Positions 7,793-15,301 of a stretch of 19,894 bases of DNA are shown here, piece after piece. How positions within the stretch are numbered: position 1 is the stretch's first letter; every line of letters starts with the position of its first letter. The position numbers were made by a program, and so were the translations under genes. Below the pieces are notes generated by a model, which ran no database searches, was not told the DNA's origin, and saw only the letters and a program-made list of their open reading frames with translations. Origin of the DNA: CAIUGU01 sp040080215 (lineage in GTDB: Bacteria; Pseudomonadota; Gammaproteobacteria; Steroidobacterales; Steroidobacteraceae); NCBI GenBank assembly GCA_040080215.1, contig JBEBIT010000057.1:1-19894 (forward strand), read 5' to 3'.

Positions 7793-8458
7793 CTAAGGCG
7801 GCTCGATCCTGTGGATGTTTTCAAGCGGAAACGCGCACACCGGGCAAGCAGACTTCGGCAGCTTGACCATCGTGGCGCCACAGATCTGGCAGACAAGGTA
7901 TTGCCCAGTCTCGTTCTCAATCTTCTTTGCCACGGCTTCGAAGTGCTTCGGCGTCCAGCGCTCGATCGACTTCAGGATGTCGAGGTGCAGCTTCTCGGTC
8001 CTCCAGGCATAGGTCGTGAACTTGATGGCATCGTCCGCGGCCTCGGACGCCAGCTCCCTGAGCATGCCGGGATAGAATACGTTCACGGACGCGAGTTCAT
8101 CAGCGGCTGCCTTGATGAGATTGTCTTTCGTGGTGCCGACGTGGCTCTCGCGGTCCGCAAGGGGCGGCGCTTCGACCCCGATTCCCGCGAGGACCTTCTC
8201 GAAGTTCAGGCTATGGATACGCTCGGCAGTCGAGAACGCGGTGAACAGATAGGCGATGCCAGGATAGCCGTCTGCCGTCGCCTTGCTGGAGAAGGCTGCA
8301 TACTGGTAGTGAGCCGCCATCTCGGCCTCTCTCGCCCGACGCAGAACCGCTCCGGACTGCGGAAATGCTCGCTGGGCGAACACCGTGCTGCTTCGGGGCA
8401 CACTGAGAAGCGCAGCCGTCGCCAGCCCGGCCTGAAGAACGAACCTGCGGCCGATCAT
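7793..8458 (-). CDS. Exported rubrerythrin-like protein (Tat-type signal, diiron bundle plus rubredoxin-like domain)
   Basis: Rubrerythrins are non-heme diiron proteins that reduce peroxide, usually in the cytoplasm. This 221-residue product has an N-terminal signal with twin arginines (MIGRRFVLQAGLATAALLSV, cut near VFAQ), so it is probably exported by Tat. The four-helix bundle shows carboxylate/histidine pairs in order: AREAEMAAHYQYAAF, AERIHSLNFEKVL, ELASVNVFYPGMLRELASEA and RTEKLHLDIL. The C-terminal metal site is CQICG...CPVC, shaped like a rubredoxin knuckle. The ATG at 8458 was chosen because GAGG lies 7 bases upstream; an in-frame ATG at 8470 would add four residues. It may be co-transcribed with the flavoprotein downstream. 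Confidence 0.85.
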   Translation of the reverse strand: MIGRRFVLQAGLATAALLSVPRSSTVFAQRAFPQSGAVLRRAREAEMAAHYQYAAFSSKATADGYPGIAYLFTAFSTAERIHSLNFEKVLAGIGVEAPPLADRESHVGTTKDNLIKAAADELASVNVFYPGMLRELASEAADDAIKFTTYAWRTEKLHLDILKSIERWTPKHFEAVAKKIENETGQYLVCQICGATMVKLPKSACPVCAFPLENIHRIEPP

Positions 8459-8519
8459 GGCGTACCTCATTCAGCAACAGCCCTGTGCTCGAGTATCTAC
8501 CAGGCTTGACGCCGCCGTC

Positions 8520-8541
8520 GACTCCTTGTCAGCGAGGAGTC
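8520..8541 (-). repeat. Inverted repeat just downstream of the murJ-family gene
   Basis: A 7-bp perfect stem (GACTCCT / AGGAGTC) with an 8-base loop lies about 25 bases after the stop of the flippase gene on the minus strand. There is no T-tract on either side, so it is not a normal intrinsic terminator. It could act as an mRNA 3'-end barrier or be chance. Confidence 0.35.
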
Positions 8542-8565
8542 CCGCCCGCGACAGCGGACGATTCA

Positions 8566-10218
8566 TCAGGCCCGCTTGCGGCGTAGCCGGCGGATCAGGG
8601 AATCGATGACCAAGCGCGCCTCGCCGACCCCCAGCAGCCGTGTCAGCACCAGATACACCACGCCAAAGGTCGCGCCGACCAGGCCGGCTGCGATCAGGGG
8701 ATGGATGCCGCGCAAGCCGAGAGACGCACCGTAGCCTCCCGCTGCGCCGGCAACGGCCGCACCGAACATCCGGCCCAGTGGCCCCACGCCTACGCCGACC
8801 GACCCGATCTGGCGCGAGAGGCTGCTCCGTAACAGCGCCCATTCGAGCCATGCTCCAATTGCCGCACCCAGGGCGAGCCCGACAGGACCGAGAGGCAGAC
8901 CTTCGATGCGCAGGTCCCCGAACAGGCCGGCTGCCACGGTCACGCCCCCCAGGGTCACCGGTTCAAACTGCAGCATCAAGGCGCCCCCTGCGATCGCGGA
9001 CGTGAGCACCCGCACTCCAGCGACTCTCGCCGGCGTCTTGGTGTCACGCAGCGCAAAGAACGCAGTCTGGTAGATCCGGCCGCTCGTCGACGCGAGCATG
9101 CCGACGCTGTATGCCGCGAGCGTCAGCCACACGAGTCGCACATCCGCCAAGCCGAATTGGCCCGCACGATAGATACCGGCGACAAAGATTTCTCCGAGCA
9201 GCACAAACGCAACGAAGCTCGGCACGACAAAGAACGCTACACGGGTGGCGGCTGCAATCGTGCGGTTACGCAGCGCAGCGGTGCCTTGCGCTCGGTCTCG
9301 CGCCAGATCCGGCAATTCCGCGGCGGCAATGCTCATGCCGAACAGGCTGATGGGAAGGACGTAGAGCGCTTGCGCATAACGGAGCCGCGCCACCGCACCG
9401 ATCGCCAGCAGGCTGCCGAGCACCATGTCGACATACGTACTGAGCTGCACGACTCCGCGGCCCATGATGGCGGGGCCCGCATTGCGCACGATCTCCCTGA
9501 ATGCGGGTTCCCCGCGACCACTATTCAGGCGGATCTCCCGATCGAGCTTCAGCACCCACGGTAGCTGGATGCCGAACTGCAGGAACCCGCCGACGAGCGC
9601 GCCCCAAACTGCAGCCATCAGCAAGCCGTCCAGATCGACGTGTCCGGCAAAGGCAATCAACGCCACGATGATCGCGACGTTCCACAGCACGGGCGCGAAA
9701 TAGGGAATGAAGAACTTGCGGTGACTGTTCAGGATGCCGAGCGCCCACGCGGACAGCACGAGCACGCCCGTCATGGGAAACACGATGCGCACCACCGTGA
9801 TCATGAGGTCGCGACGGTGGCCCTCGAAGCCGGGCGTGAACACGGTGACGAGCAACGGTGCCAGCACCACGCCGAGCAACGCAATGCCGCCGGCCACGCC
9901 AAGCAGCAAGGCGAACATCGCTCCGGCCACGCGACCCGCTTCCTTGGTCCGTCCCTGTCCCAGCAGTTCCGAATACACCGGAATGAACGAGGCGCTGAGC
10001 GTGCCTTCGCCCAGCAGGTTCTGCAGGACATTGGGCATGCGCAGGCCGGCACTGAAGACGTCGGCCTGCAGGCCGGTGCCGAAATAGATGGCAAGCATGC
10101 GCTCCCGCACGAGGCCGAGCACGCGGCTGAGCAGGATGCCGCCGGCGACAGCCAAGGACGCCGCGCGGTTTGATTTGCGGGGCGCGGCCTCGGCAGGCCG
10201 TTCCACCTCACCCGCCAT
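8566..10218 (-). CDS. murJ: MurJ-family lipid II flippase (MOP superfamily)
   Basis: MurJ flips lipid-linked peptidoglycan precursor across the inner membrane. The 550-residue product has the family core: GGILLSRVLGLVRERMLAIYFG in helix 1, then ADVFSAGLRMPNVLQNLLGEG and TLSASFIPVYSELLGQGR around helix 2. About 14 hydrophobic segments follow, with YVLPISLFGMSIAAAELPDL in the second lobe. It ends in a basic tail (RRLRRKRA). The sequence around helices 1 and 2 differs from the usual gammaproteobacterial form (VFGAGMATDAF / RRIFAEGAFSQAFVP type) and resembles forms I associate with other phyla. It may therefore be a second, transferred flippase rather than the housekeeping copy. The ATG at 10218 has no clear ribosome binding site, but there is no better candidate. 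Confidence 0.85.
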   Translation of the reverse strand: MAGEVERPAEAAPRKSNRAASLAVAGGILLSRVLGLVRERMLAIYFGTGLQADVFSAGLRMPNVLQNLLGEGTLSASFIPVYSELLGQGRTKEAGRVAGAMFALLLGVAGGIALLGVVLAPLLVTVFTPGFEGHRRDLMITVVRIVFPMTGVLVLSAWALGILNSHRKFFIPYFAPVLWNVAIIVALIAFAGHVDLDGLLMAAVWGALVGGFLQFGIQLPWVLKLDREIRLNSGRGEPAFREIVRNAGPAIMGRGVVQLSTYVDMVLGSLLAIGAVARLRYAQALYVLPISLFGMSIAAAELPDLARDRAQGTAALRNRTIAAATRVAFFVVPSFVAFVLLGEIFVAGIYRAGQFGLADVRLVWLTLAAYSVGMLASTSGRIYQTAFFALRDTKTPARVAGVRVLTSAIAGGALMLQFEPVTLGGVTVAAGLFGDLRIEGLPLGPVGLALGAAIGAWLEWALLRSSLSRQIGSVGVGVGPLGRMFGAAVAGAAGGYGASLGLRGIHPLIAAGLVGATFGVVYLVLTRLLGVGEARLVIDSLIRRLRRKRA

Positions 10219-10504
10219 GTTGCAGACGCAGCCGTGTCGTGCAACCGCCAGGTGACGGCGGCAATCGCAGCAAGCCTTTGTGGACCAGGGGCATCAGGAA
10301 CTCCGGCATACGGCAGGTCGCGCAGGGACTCGATGCCCGCGCCGCGCCATTGTAAGCCGAGTTGCCTCGTTCGCGGGGCGTCCCAGCAGGGCGCACCCCC
10401 GTAGAACCCCTACCCACCTCTCGCCTCCCCGCACGTATACGTAGATGGACAATTGGATGCAGAATCACCGGACCGTCCCCAAGTCGTCCGAGGTCAGGCA
10501 TTCC
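10219..10504. other. Divergent intergenic region between murJ-family gene and the cytochrome operon
   Basis: About 285 bases with no gene that I can support. It should carry promoters for both directions, but neither has near-consensus boxes. A 10-bp perfect palindrome, ACGTATACGT (10433-10442), lies about 60 bases before the chosen start of the monoheme cytochrome gene. It could be an operator half-site pair or overlap a -10 element. Short ORFs that run through here are not convincing. Confidence 0.35.
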
Positions 10505-10873
10505 ATGCGCATTTCCCTTGCGAACTTCAGCCTCGTCGCAAGCAGCTTGCTGCTGGCCGGAGTGTTCGGAACGGTTCCCGCCACTGCAGCGGATGCCGGC
10601 AAGGCCAAGCTGCTTGCAGGACGCAGCGGGTGCCTCAAGTGCCACGCAGAGGACAAACAGAAGGACGGCCCCGCCTACCGGGATGTCGCGGCCAGGTACA
10701 AGGGCAATGCTGGAGCGCAGGCCAAACTGATTCACCACATCACGAGCGGCGAGAAGGTGAAGTTCGCCGACGGTCACGAGGAAGACCACGCCATCGTCAA
10801 GAGCACCAAGCCGGAAGAAATCGCGAACCTCGTTGACTGGATTCTCTCGCTTGAAGGCGGGAAGGCAAATTGA
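10505..10873 (+). CDS. Small exported monoheme cytochrome c, no distal Met
   Basis: This should be a periplasmic class-I-like c-type cytochrome. The 122-residue product has a signal peptide (MRISLANFSLVASSLLLAGV, cut near ATAA) and one heme-binding motif, CLKCH (residues 43-47), close to the mature N-terminus. It ends with the typical amphipathic helix PEEIANLVDWILSL. The mature part contains no methionine, so the usual distal ligand of cytochrome c551/c552 relatives is absent. The region where that Met would sit reads GHEEDHAIVKS, so His is a candidate ligand. The ATG at 10505 was chosen for the signal peptide; codons at 10445 and 10460 would add an unlikely leader. Its stop overlaps the start of the decaheme gene, implying coupled expression and a role as its electron partner. 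Confidence 0.85.
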   Translation: MRISLANFSLVASSLLLAGVFGTVPATAADAGKAKLLAGRSGCLKCHAEDKQKDGPAYRDVAARYKGNAGAQAKLIHHITSGEKVKFADGHEEDHAIVKSTKPEEIANLVDWILSLEGGKAN

Positions 10874-11856
10874 TTTCGATGGCGGTGCTGCCGAGCAAGA
10901 CTGCGTTCTGGTCGATCACGGCGCTCCTGCTGCTGGCGACCGGCCCCGCCGCGCTTGCACAGCAGCCCACTGGCGCCGATCGCTCCCTCGCAGGCGATGC
11001 CGCCTGCACCCGCTGCCACGACGAGAGCGAAACCAGGCCGATTCTCTCGATGTACAAGACGCGCCACGGCGTGAAAGCGGACGCACGGACTCCAGGGTGC
11101 CAGTCGTGCCACGGTGCGAGCGACGCCCATATTCGCAACGTCGGCGGCACGGCGAGCAAGCGGACGCTGCCCGACGTCACGTTCGGCGTACGGGGCAAGA
11201 GCGATCCGCAGCAGCAGTCAGGAACCTGCCTCGGCTGCCACGAGGGTTCGAATCGCGCGCTGTGGCTCGGCAGCCAGCACGAGAGCCGCGACATTCCGTG
11301 TGCCGGCTGCCACACCGTGCACGCCGCCGTCGATCCCGTGCTGACGAAGCTGTCGCAGCCCGACGTCTGCTACGGCTGCCACAAGACGCAGCGGGCCCAG
11401 ACGCATCTGATCTCGACGCATCCCCTTGCCGCAGCAAAGATGGCCTGCGCCGATTGCCACAACCCCCATGGTTCGGCCACGGATCACTTGCTGTCGAAGG
11501 CGTCGGTGAACGACACCTGCTTCACTTGCCATGCGGAAAAGCGCGGGCCCTTCCTGTGGGAGCACGCACCCGTGGCGGACGACTGCACGAACTGCCACAC
11601 GCCCCATGGCTCGACCGCGGCGCCGCTGCTCAAGGCCCGCGTGCCCTGGTTGTGCCAGGAGTGCCATAGCGGCGACCACGCGAACGCCGTCAACAGCGGC
11701 GCGAACCTGCAGGACGGCGTTGTCACCACGGCGGGGGGCTTGAATCCGCTGGCAAACTCGGGTGCGCGGGCCCAGCTCGCGGCGCGCGCATGCCTGAACT
11801 GCCACGTCCTGGTCCACGGGTCGAACCACCCCGCCGGTGCGAAGTTCCAGCGATGA
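10870..11856 (+). CDS. Periplasmic decaheme cytochrome c, MtrA/DmsE/PioA family
   Basis: MtrA-type cytochromes form a chain of hemes that fits inside an MtrB barrel and carries electrons between periplasm and cell surface. The 328-residue product has an N-terminal signal (hydrophobic LLLLATGPAALAQ). It has exactly ten CxxCH motifs: CTRCH, CQSCH, CLGCH, CAGCH, CYGCH, CADCH, CFTCH, CTNCH, CQECH and CLNCH (first at 46-50, last at 308-312). Further histidines for distal ligation are spaced as in the family, for example TRHGVKA, QHESRDIPC, STHPLAAAKMAC and NPHGSATDHLL. The proposed TTG start at 10870 overlaps the preceding stop and has GGAAGG just upstream; ATG at 10879 is an alternative. It overlaps the barrel gene by four bases (ATGA). 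Confidence 0.96.
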   Translation: MISMAVLPSKTAFWSITALLLLATGPAALAQQPTGADRSLAGDAACTRCHDESETRPILSMYKTRHGVKADARTPGCQSCHGASDAHIRNVGGTASKRTLPDVTFGVRGKSDPQQQSGTCLGCHEGSNRALWLGSQHESRDIPCAGCHTVHAAVDPVLTKLSQPDVCYGCHKTQRAQTHLISTHPLAAAKMACADCHNPHGSATDHLLSKASVNDTCFTCHAEKRGPFLWEHAPVADDCTNCHTPHGSTAAPLLKARVPWLCQECHSGDHANAVNSGANLQDGVVTTAGGLNPLANSGARAQLAARACLNCHVLVHGSNHPAGAKFQR

Positions 11857-14507
11857 ATGCCTTTACCCGACATCGACTGCCGCTTGACGGCACGATCCGT
11901 CCGATCGTTCTTGCGGTCAGTGCCGTGCTGTCCGCGCACGTCGCGCTTGGCGCCGAGTCGGCGCCGAGCGATGAGGTCAAAGCGCTAACGACTCCTGGCA
12001 ATGCGTTCGAAGTCGGGCTGGGGGGAGTCTCCGACGACTCGTTCAAGTTCGGCGAGTACAACGGACTCGAGGACCAAGGCGCGTTCCTGATCGGGTCCCT
12101 CGCATTGCATGGCGGCGGCCGCTACAACAGCGACGACGCTACGCGCTGGACGCTGACGGCAACGAACCTTGGCTTGAGCACGCGGAAAGTTGCCGCCGAG
12201 TACGGCCGGCAAGGGGTGTTCCGCGTCACCCTCGGCTACGACGAACTCAGGCGCAACCGATCGGACAGCTACACGACACCTTACTTGGGCGCTGGCAGCG
12301 ACGTCCTCACGCTGCCCTCAAGCTGGCTGGTCCCGGTGGTCCCGCGCCTCAATGCGAACGCCAATGCGCGCGGGCTCTCCGCAGCCGTGTCGACGTCGAG
12401 CGCACTTGTGAATGGCGTCCTGACGGCACCCACGCCTGCACAGCTCACGACGGCCAATGCCCTGCTCGCCGCCGACTTGCCGCTGTTCGCGCAGCACGAC
12501 CTGTACACCACGCGCTCGCGCGTCGAGGCCGGTATCAGCTACCTCGCGCCCCGCCAATGGGAGATCGCGGTCAACGCCAACCGCATGGACAAAACCGGGG
12601 CCAAGCCCATGGGCTCCGTCACCCGCATCACCGGCGCCGATATCTCGAGCATCCTCGCCGACCCCATCGACCAGACGACGGACCAGTTCACCGTGACGCT
12701 CGCAAAGCGCACCCGCCAGGATTTCCTGCAGCTCAGCTATTACGGCTCGAAGTTCACGAACCACATCGACTCGCTGACGTGGACGAACTGGGCGAACCCG
12801 GCCAGCTCGATGACGATGAGCAGCGCGCCCAGCAATCAGGCGCACACGCTGTCGCTGAACGCAGGGCATGACTTTACCCGCTCGACCCGAGTAGTGCTGA
12901 CAGGCGCGTACGGCCGCAATACGCAGAATGCCGTGTTCCTGACCGATACCGGCACACCGCTCGTGCCGACGACCTCGCTCGACGGCCTGGTCGTGACGCA
13001 AACCTACAACCTGAAGCTGACCAGCCGGCCGACAAACCGGCTGAACCTCGGGCTCGCCTACAAATTCGACGAGCGCGACAACCGGACGGCGGTACACACC
13101 TTCGCCTTTTACGATGCCAACGAGCCCGCGGGTACGACGGCGATCAACTCGGCGTTCAGTGCTGCGCTTGGCCTTCCCGCTTCGCGTCTCGCCAGCAACG
13201 CCAACGTCAACGCCAGCCGTCCGTACAGCCGGCGCATGAACCAGGCAACCGCGGATGCAACCCTGCGGCTGTCCCCGGGACAGTCGCTGAGGGGAGCCTA
13301 TGAATGGCAGAGCCTCGATCGATGGTGCGAAGGCTCGTGGATCGCCTGTGCCGATGCGGACAACACGAAGGAGAACACCTGGTCTCTCGAATGGCGCGCC
13401 AACCTGCTCGCGACGTTGCAGACGCGCTTGAGCTTGAGCCGCTCGGAGCGGGACGTCGGGCACTACAACGAGGACGCGTTCCTTGCGCTCGTCCCGATGG
13501 CCAATGTCGCGCCGTCATCGGCCATCGGCGGCGTGAGCGCCTATGCCTACATGCTGGCAAATGCCCTGAATGGCTACGGCCCCACCGCAGGACTCGTGTC
13601 AACCACTGGCAACCAGAACCTGTACTTTCCGCTGAACAATGCCCTCGCCAACACTGCGTACGCCAACCAGAACCGCATCAGCGAACTGGCCGGGCTGCGC
13701 CGGTACAACATGGCTGACCGCACGCGGGACAGGATCAAGGCGGTGGCGGAATGGCAGCCGACGGAAGTGCTGGCCCTCCATGCCAACGCCGACTATCGAA
13801 AGGACGACTTCACGCAGTCCCGCTACGGCCTGATCGATTCACGCAGCTGGTCGGCCAACTTCGAAGGGTCGGTGTCCGCGACTGAAGACCTCTCGGTAAC
13901 CCTGTTCTACACTTTTGAGAACCAGCGCGCCCGCAGCGCTGGTAATACGTACACGGCGAACAGCACGGCGACGGCGGTCAATGGCTTCACGGCGATCCCG
14001 GGCGGCTGCTTCCCGACCATCGCGCTGCGCAATGCCAGCAACAAGATCGACCCCTGCCTCGACTGGTCGACGTCCACGCGCGACCGGACGAGCACCTACG
14101 GCTTCACGGCCGATCGCAAGAACCTGGCGGGCGGCAAGCTGGCACTGGGTCTCGAACTGCTGCTGAGTCGCACGGCGTCCGACAACGACGTCACGGGCGG
14201 CAACTACGTCAACAACCCATTGGCCGTGACGGGTGCGCCTGCAGGCACGCTTGCCGCCTACTACCTGGCTGCCGCACCACTGCCGACAGTCAAGACGCAG
14301 CGATGGGACGCGATGGTGAATGCCCGCTATGCACTTACGCCGGCCTCCACGCTGCGGTTCGACTATCGATATGCGTGGCTCCGCGCCAGCGACTATGCGT
14401 ACGAGGGCATGCAGTTCGGCGGACTAGCCGGCGTACTGCCGACCAGCGAGACCGCGCCACATTACTCGCTGCACGTGGCCTCACTGTCGTATCAGTACCG
14501 TTTCTGA
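11853..14507 (+). CDS. MtrB/PioB-family outer-membrane beta-barrel, decaheme-associated
   Basis: MtrB-type barrels (about 26 strands) sheath the decaheme cytochrome and insert it through the outer membrane. The 884-residue product starts at the ATG in the ATGA overlap, giving a signal sequence (hydrophobic IRPIVLAVSAVLSAHVALGA). The mature start NAFEVGLGGVSDDSFKFGEYNGLEDQG is typical of the family, followed by many alternating amphipathic strands and long polar loops. It ends HVASLSYQYRF, a C-terminal aromatic beta-signal for BAM insertion. The N-terminal CxxC of Shewanella MtrB is absent. Two cysteine pairs occur in predicted loops (Cys492/Cys499 and Cys719/Cys735) and may be disulfides. The frame is open upstream of 11853, but that part overlaps the decaheme gene. 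Confidence 0.94.
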   Translation: MNAFTRHRLPLDGTIRPIVLAVSAVLSAHVALGAESAPSDEVKALTTPGNAFEVGLGGVSDDSFKFGEYNGLEDQGAFLIGSLALHGGGRYNSDDATRWTLTATNLGLSTRKVAAEYGRQGVFRVTLGYDELRRNRSDSYTTPYLGAGSDVLTLPSSWLVPVVPRLNANANARGLSAAVSTSSALVNGVLTAPTPAQLTTANALLAADLPLFAQHDLYTTRSRVEAGISYLAPRQWEIAVNANRMDKTGAKPMGSVTRITGADISSILADPIDQTTDQFTVTLAKRTRQDFLQLSYYGSKFTNHIDSLTWTNWANPASSMTMSSAPSNQAHTLSLNAGHDFTRSTRVVLTGAYGRNTQNAVFLTDTGTPLVPTTSLDGLVVTQTYNLKLTSRPTNRLNLGLAYKFDERDNRTAVHTFAFYDANEPAGTTAINSAFSAALGLPASRLASNANVNASRPYSRRMNQATADATLRLSPGQSLRGAYEWQSLDRWCEGSWIACADADNTKENTWSLEWRANLLATLQTRLSLSRSERDVGHYNEDAFLALVPMANVAPSSAIGGVSAYAYMLANALNGYGPTAGLVSTTGNQNLYFPLNNALANTAYANQNRISELAGLRRYNMADRTRDRIKAVAEWQPTEVLALHANADYRKDDFTQSRYGLIDSRSWSANFEGSVSATEDLSVTLFYTFENQRARSAGNTYTANSTATAVNGFTAIPGGCFPTIALRNASNKIDPCLDWSTSTRDRTSTYGFTADRKNLAGGKLALGLELLLSRTASDNDVTGGNYVNNPLAVTGAPAGTLAAYYLAAAPLPTVKTQRWDAMVNARYALTPASTLRFDYRYAWLRASDYAYEGMQFGGLAGVLPTSETAPHYSLHVASLSYQYRF

Positions 14508-14598
14508 ATCAGCTTGGGCAAGAGAGTCCGGCGGGCGGCCCCAATCGGGCGCAAATAGGACTATGCTCCCTGTCGTTCCCCGCTTGAGGAGATCGACC

Positions 14599-15300
14599 GT
14601 GGCTGACCTGACTCGAAGACAACTAGTGCAGGCTGGCCTTGCAGCTACCGCGGCAATGACGGCCGCCAATACGGCGACTGCGGGCGCCGCACCCGGTCCC
14701 GACACTTCTGGCAAGGCGTTCACGTACGCCCATGAGCCGAAACCCCTGCCCTTCAATCCCAGGTCGCTGACCGGCATCTCGGAGAAGCTGATCGTCTCGC
14801 ATTGGGAGAACAACTACACAGGCTCGGTCAGGGCACTGAACGTCGTTCGTGGCAAGCTTCGAGACGCCCTTGCCACCAGCGATCCCCCGTACCTCTACGC
14901 CGACTACAAGCGCGAGCATCTGATGCGCACTGGCTCGGTGGTACTGCATGAACTGTACTTCGACAACCTGGGTGGCGACGGCAAGGCGCCTGCCGACCTG
15001 CGGACGAAGATTGCAGCCGCGTTTGGTTCGTTCGACGCGTGGGAAACCGAGTTTCGTCGCATCGGCGCCGGCCTTGGCGGCGGTTCGGGGTGGGTGGTAC
15101 TGGGAATGAACGAGCACCTCGGCTTGCTCGAGAACTATTGGCTTGCGGACCACACTTCGAATCCGGCGTTCACGAAACCGGTCCTCGTCATGGACATGTA
15201 CGAGCATTCATACCAGATGGATTACGGCGCAGCTGCGGCGAAGTACATCGACGCGTTCATGACGAACATCAACTGGGAAACCGTCGCCAAGCGCATCTGA
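14599..15300 (+). CDS. Tat-exported Fe/Mn superoxide dismutase homologue
   Basis: Fe/Mn SODs dismutate superoxide. The GTG at 14599 is well supported by GAGGAG 7 bases upstream and gives 233 residues. The N-terminus is a twin-arginine signal (DLTRRQLVQAGLAATAAM). The SOD fold follows from about residue 40. All four expected metal ligands are present: His68 (VSHWENNY), His117 (VVLHELYF), and Asp199 plus His203 (MDMYEHSYQMDY). GSGW is also kept. Second-shell positions differ: the gateway Tyr (E. coli FeSOD Tyr34) aligns with Ser76, Gln69 with Ser113, and the usual Trp of DVWEH is Tyr. Activity is therefore likely but unproven. It lies 91 bases after the barrel gene and 1 base before the beta-propeller gene, so it is probably part of the conduit operon. 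Confidence 0.88.
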   Translation: MADLTRRQLVQAGLAATAAMTAANTATAGAAPGPDTSGKAFTYAHEPKPLPFNPRSLTGISEKLIVSHWENNYTGSVRALNVVRGKLRDALATSDPPYLYADYKREHLMRTGSVVLHELYFDNLGGDGKAPADLRTKIAAAFGSFDAWETEFRRIGAGLGGGSGWVVLGMNEHLGLLENYWLADHTSNPAFTKPVLVMDMYEHSYQMDYGAAAAKYIDAFMTNINWETVAKRI

Positions 15301-15301
15301 T

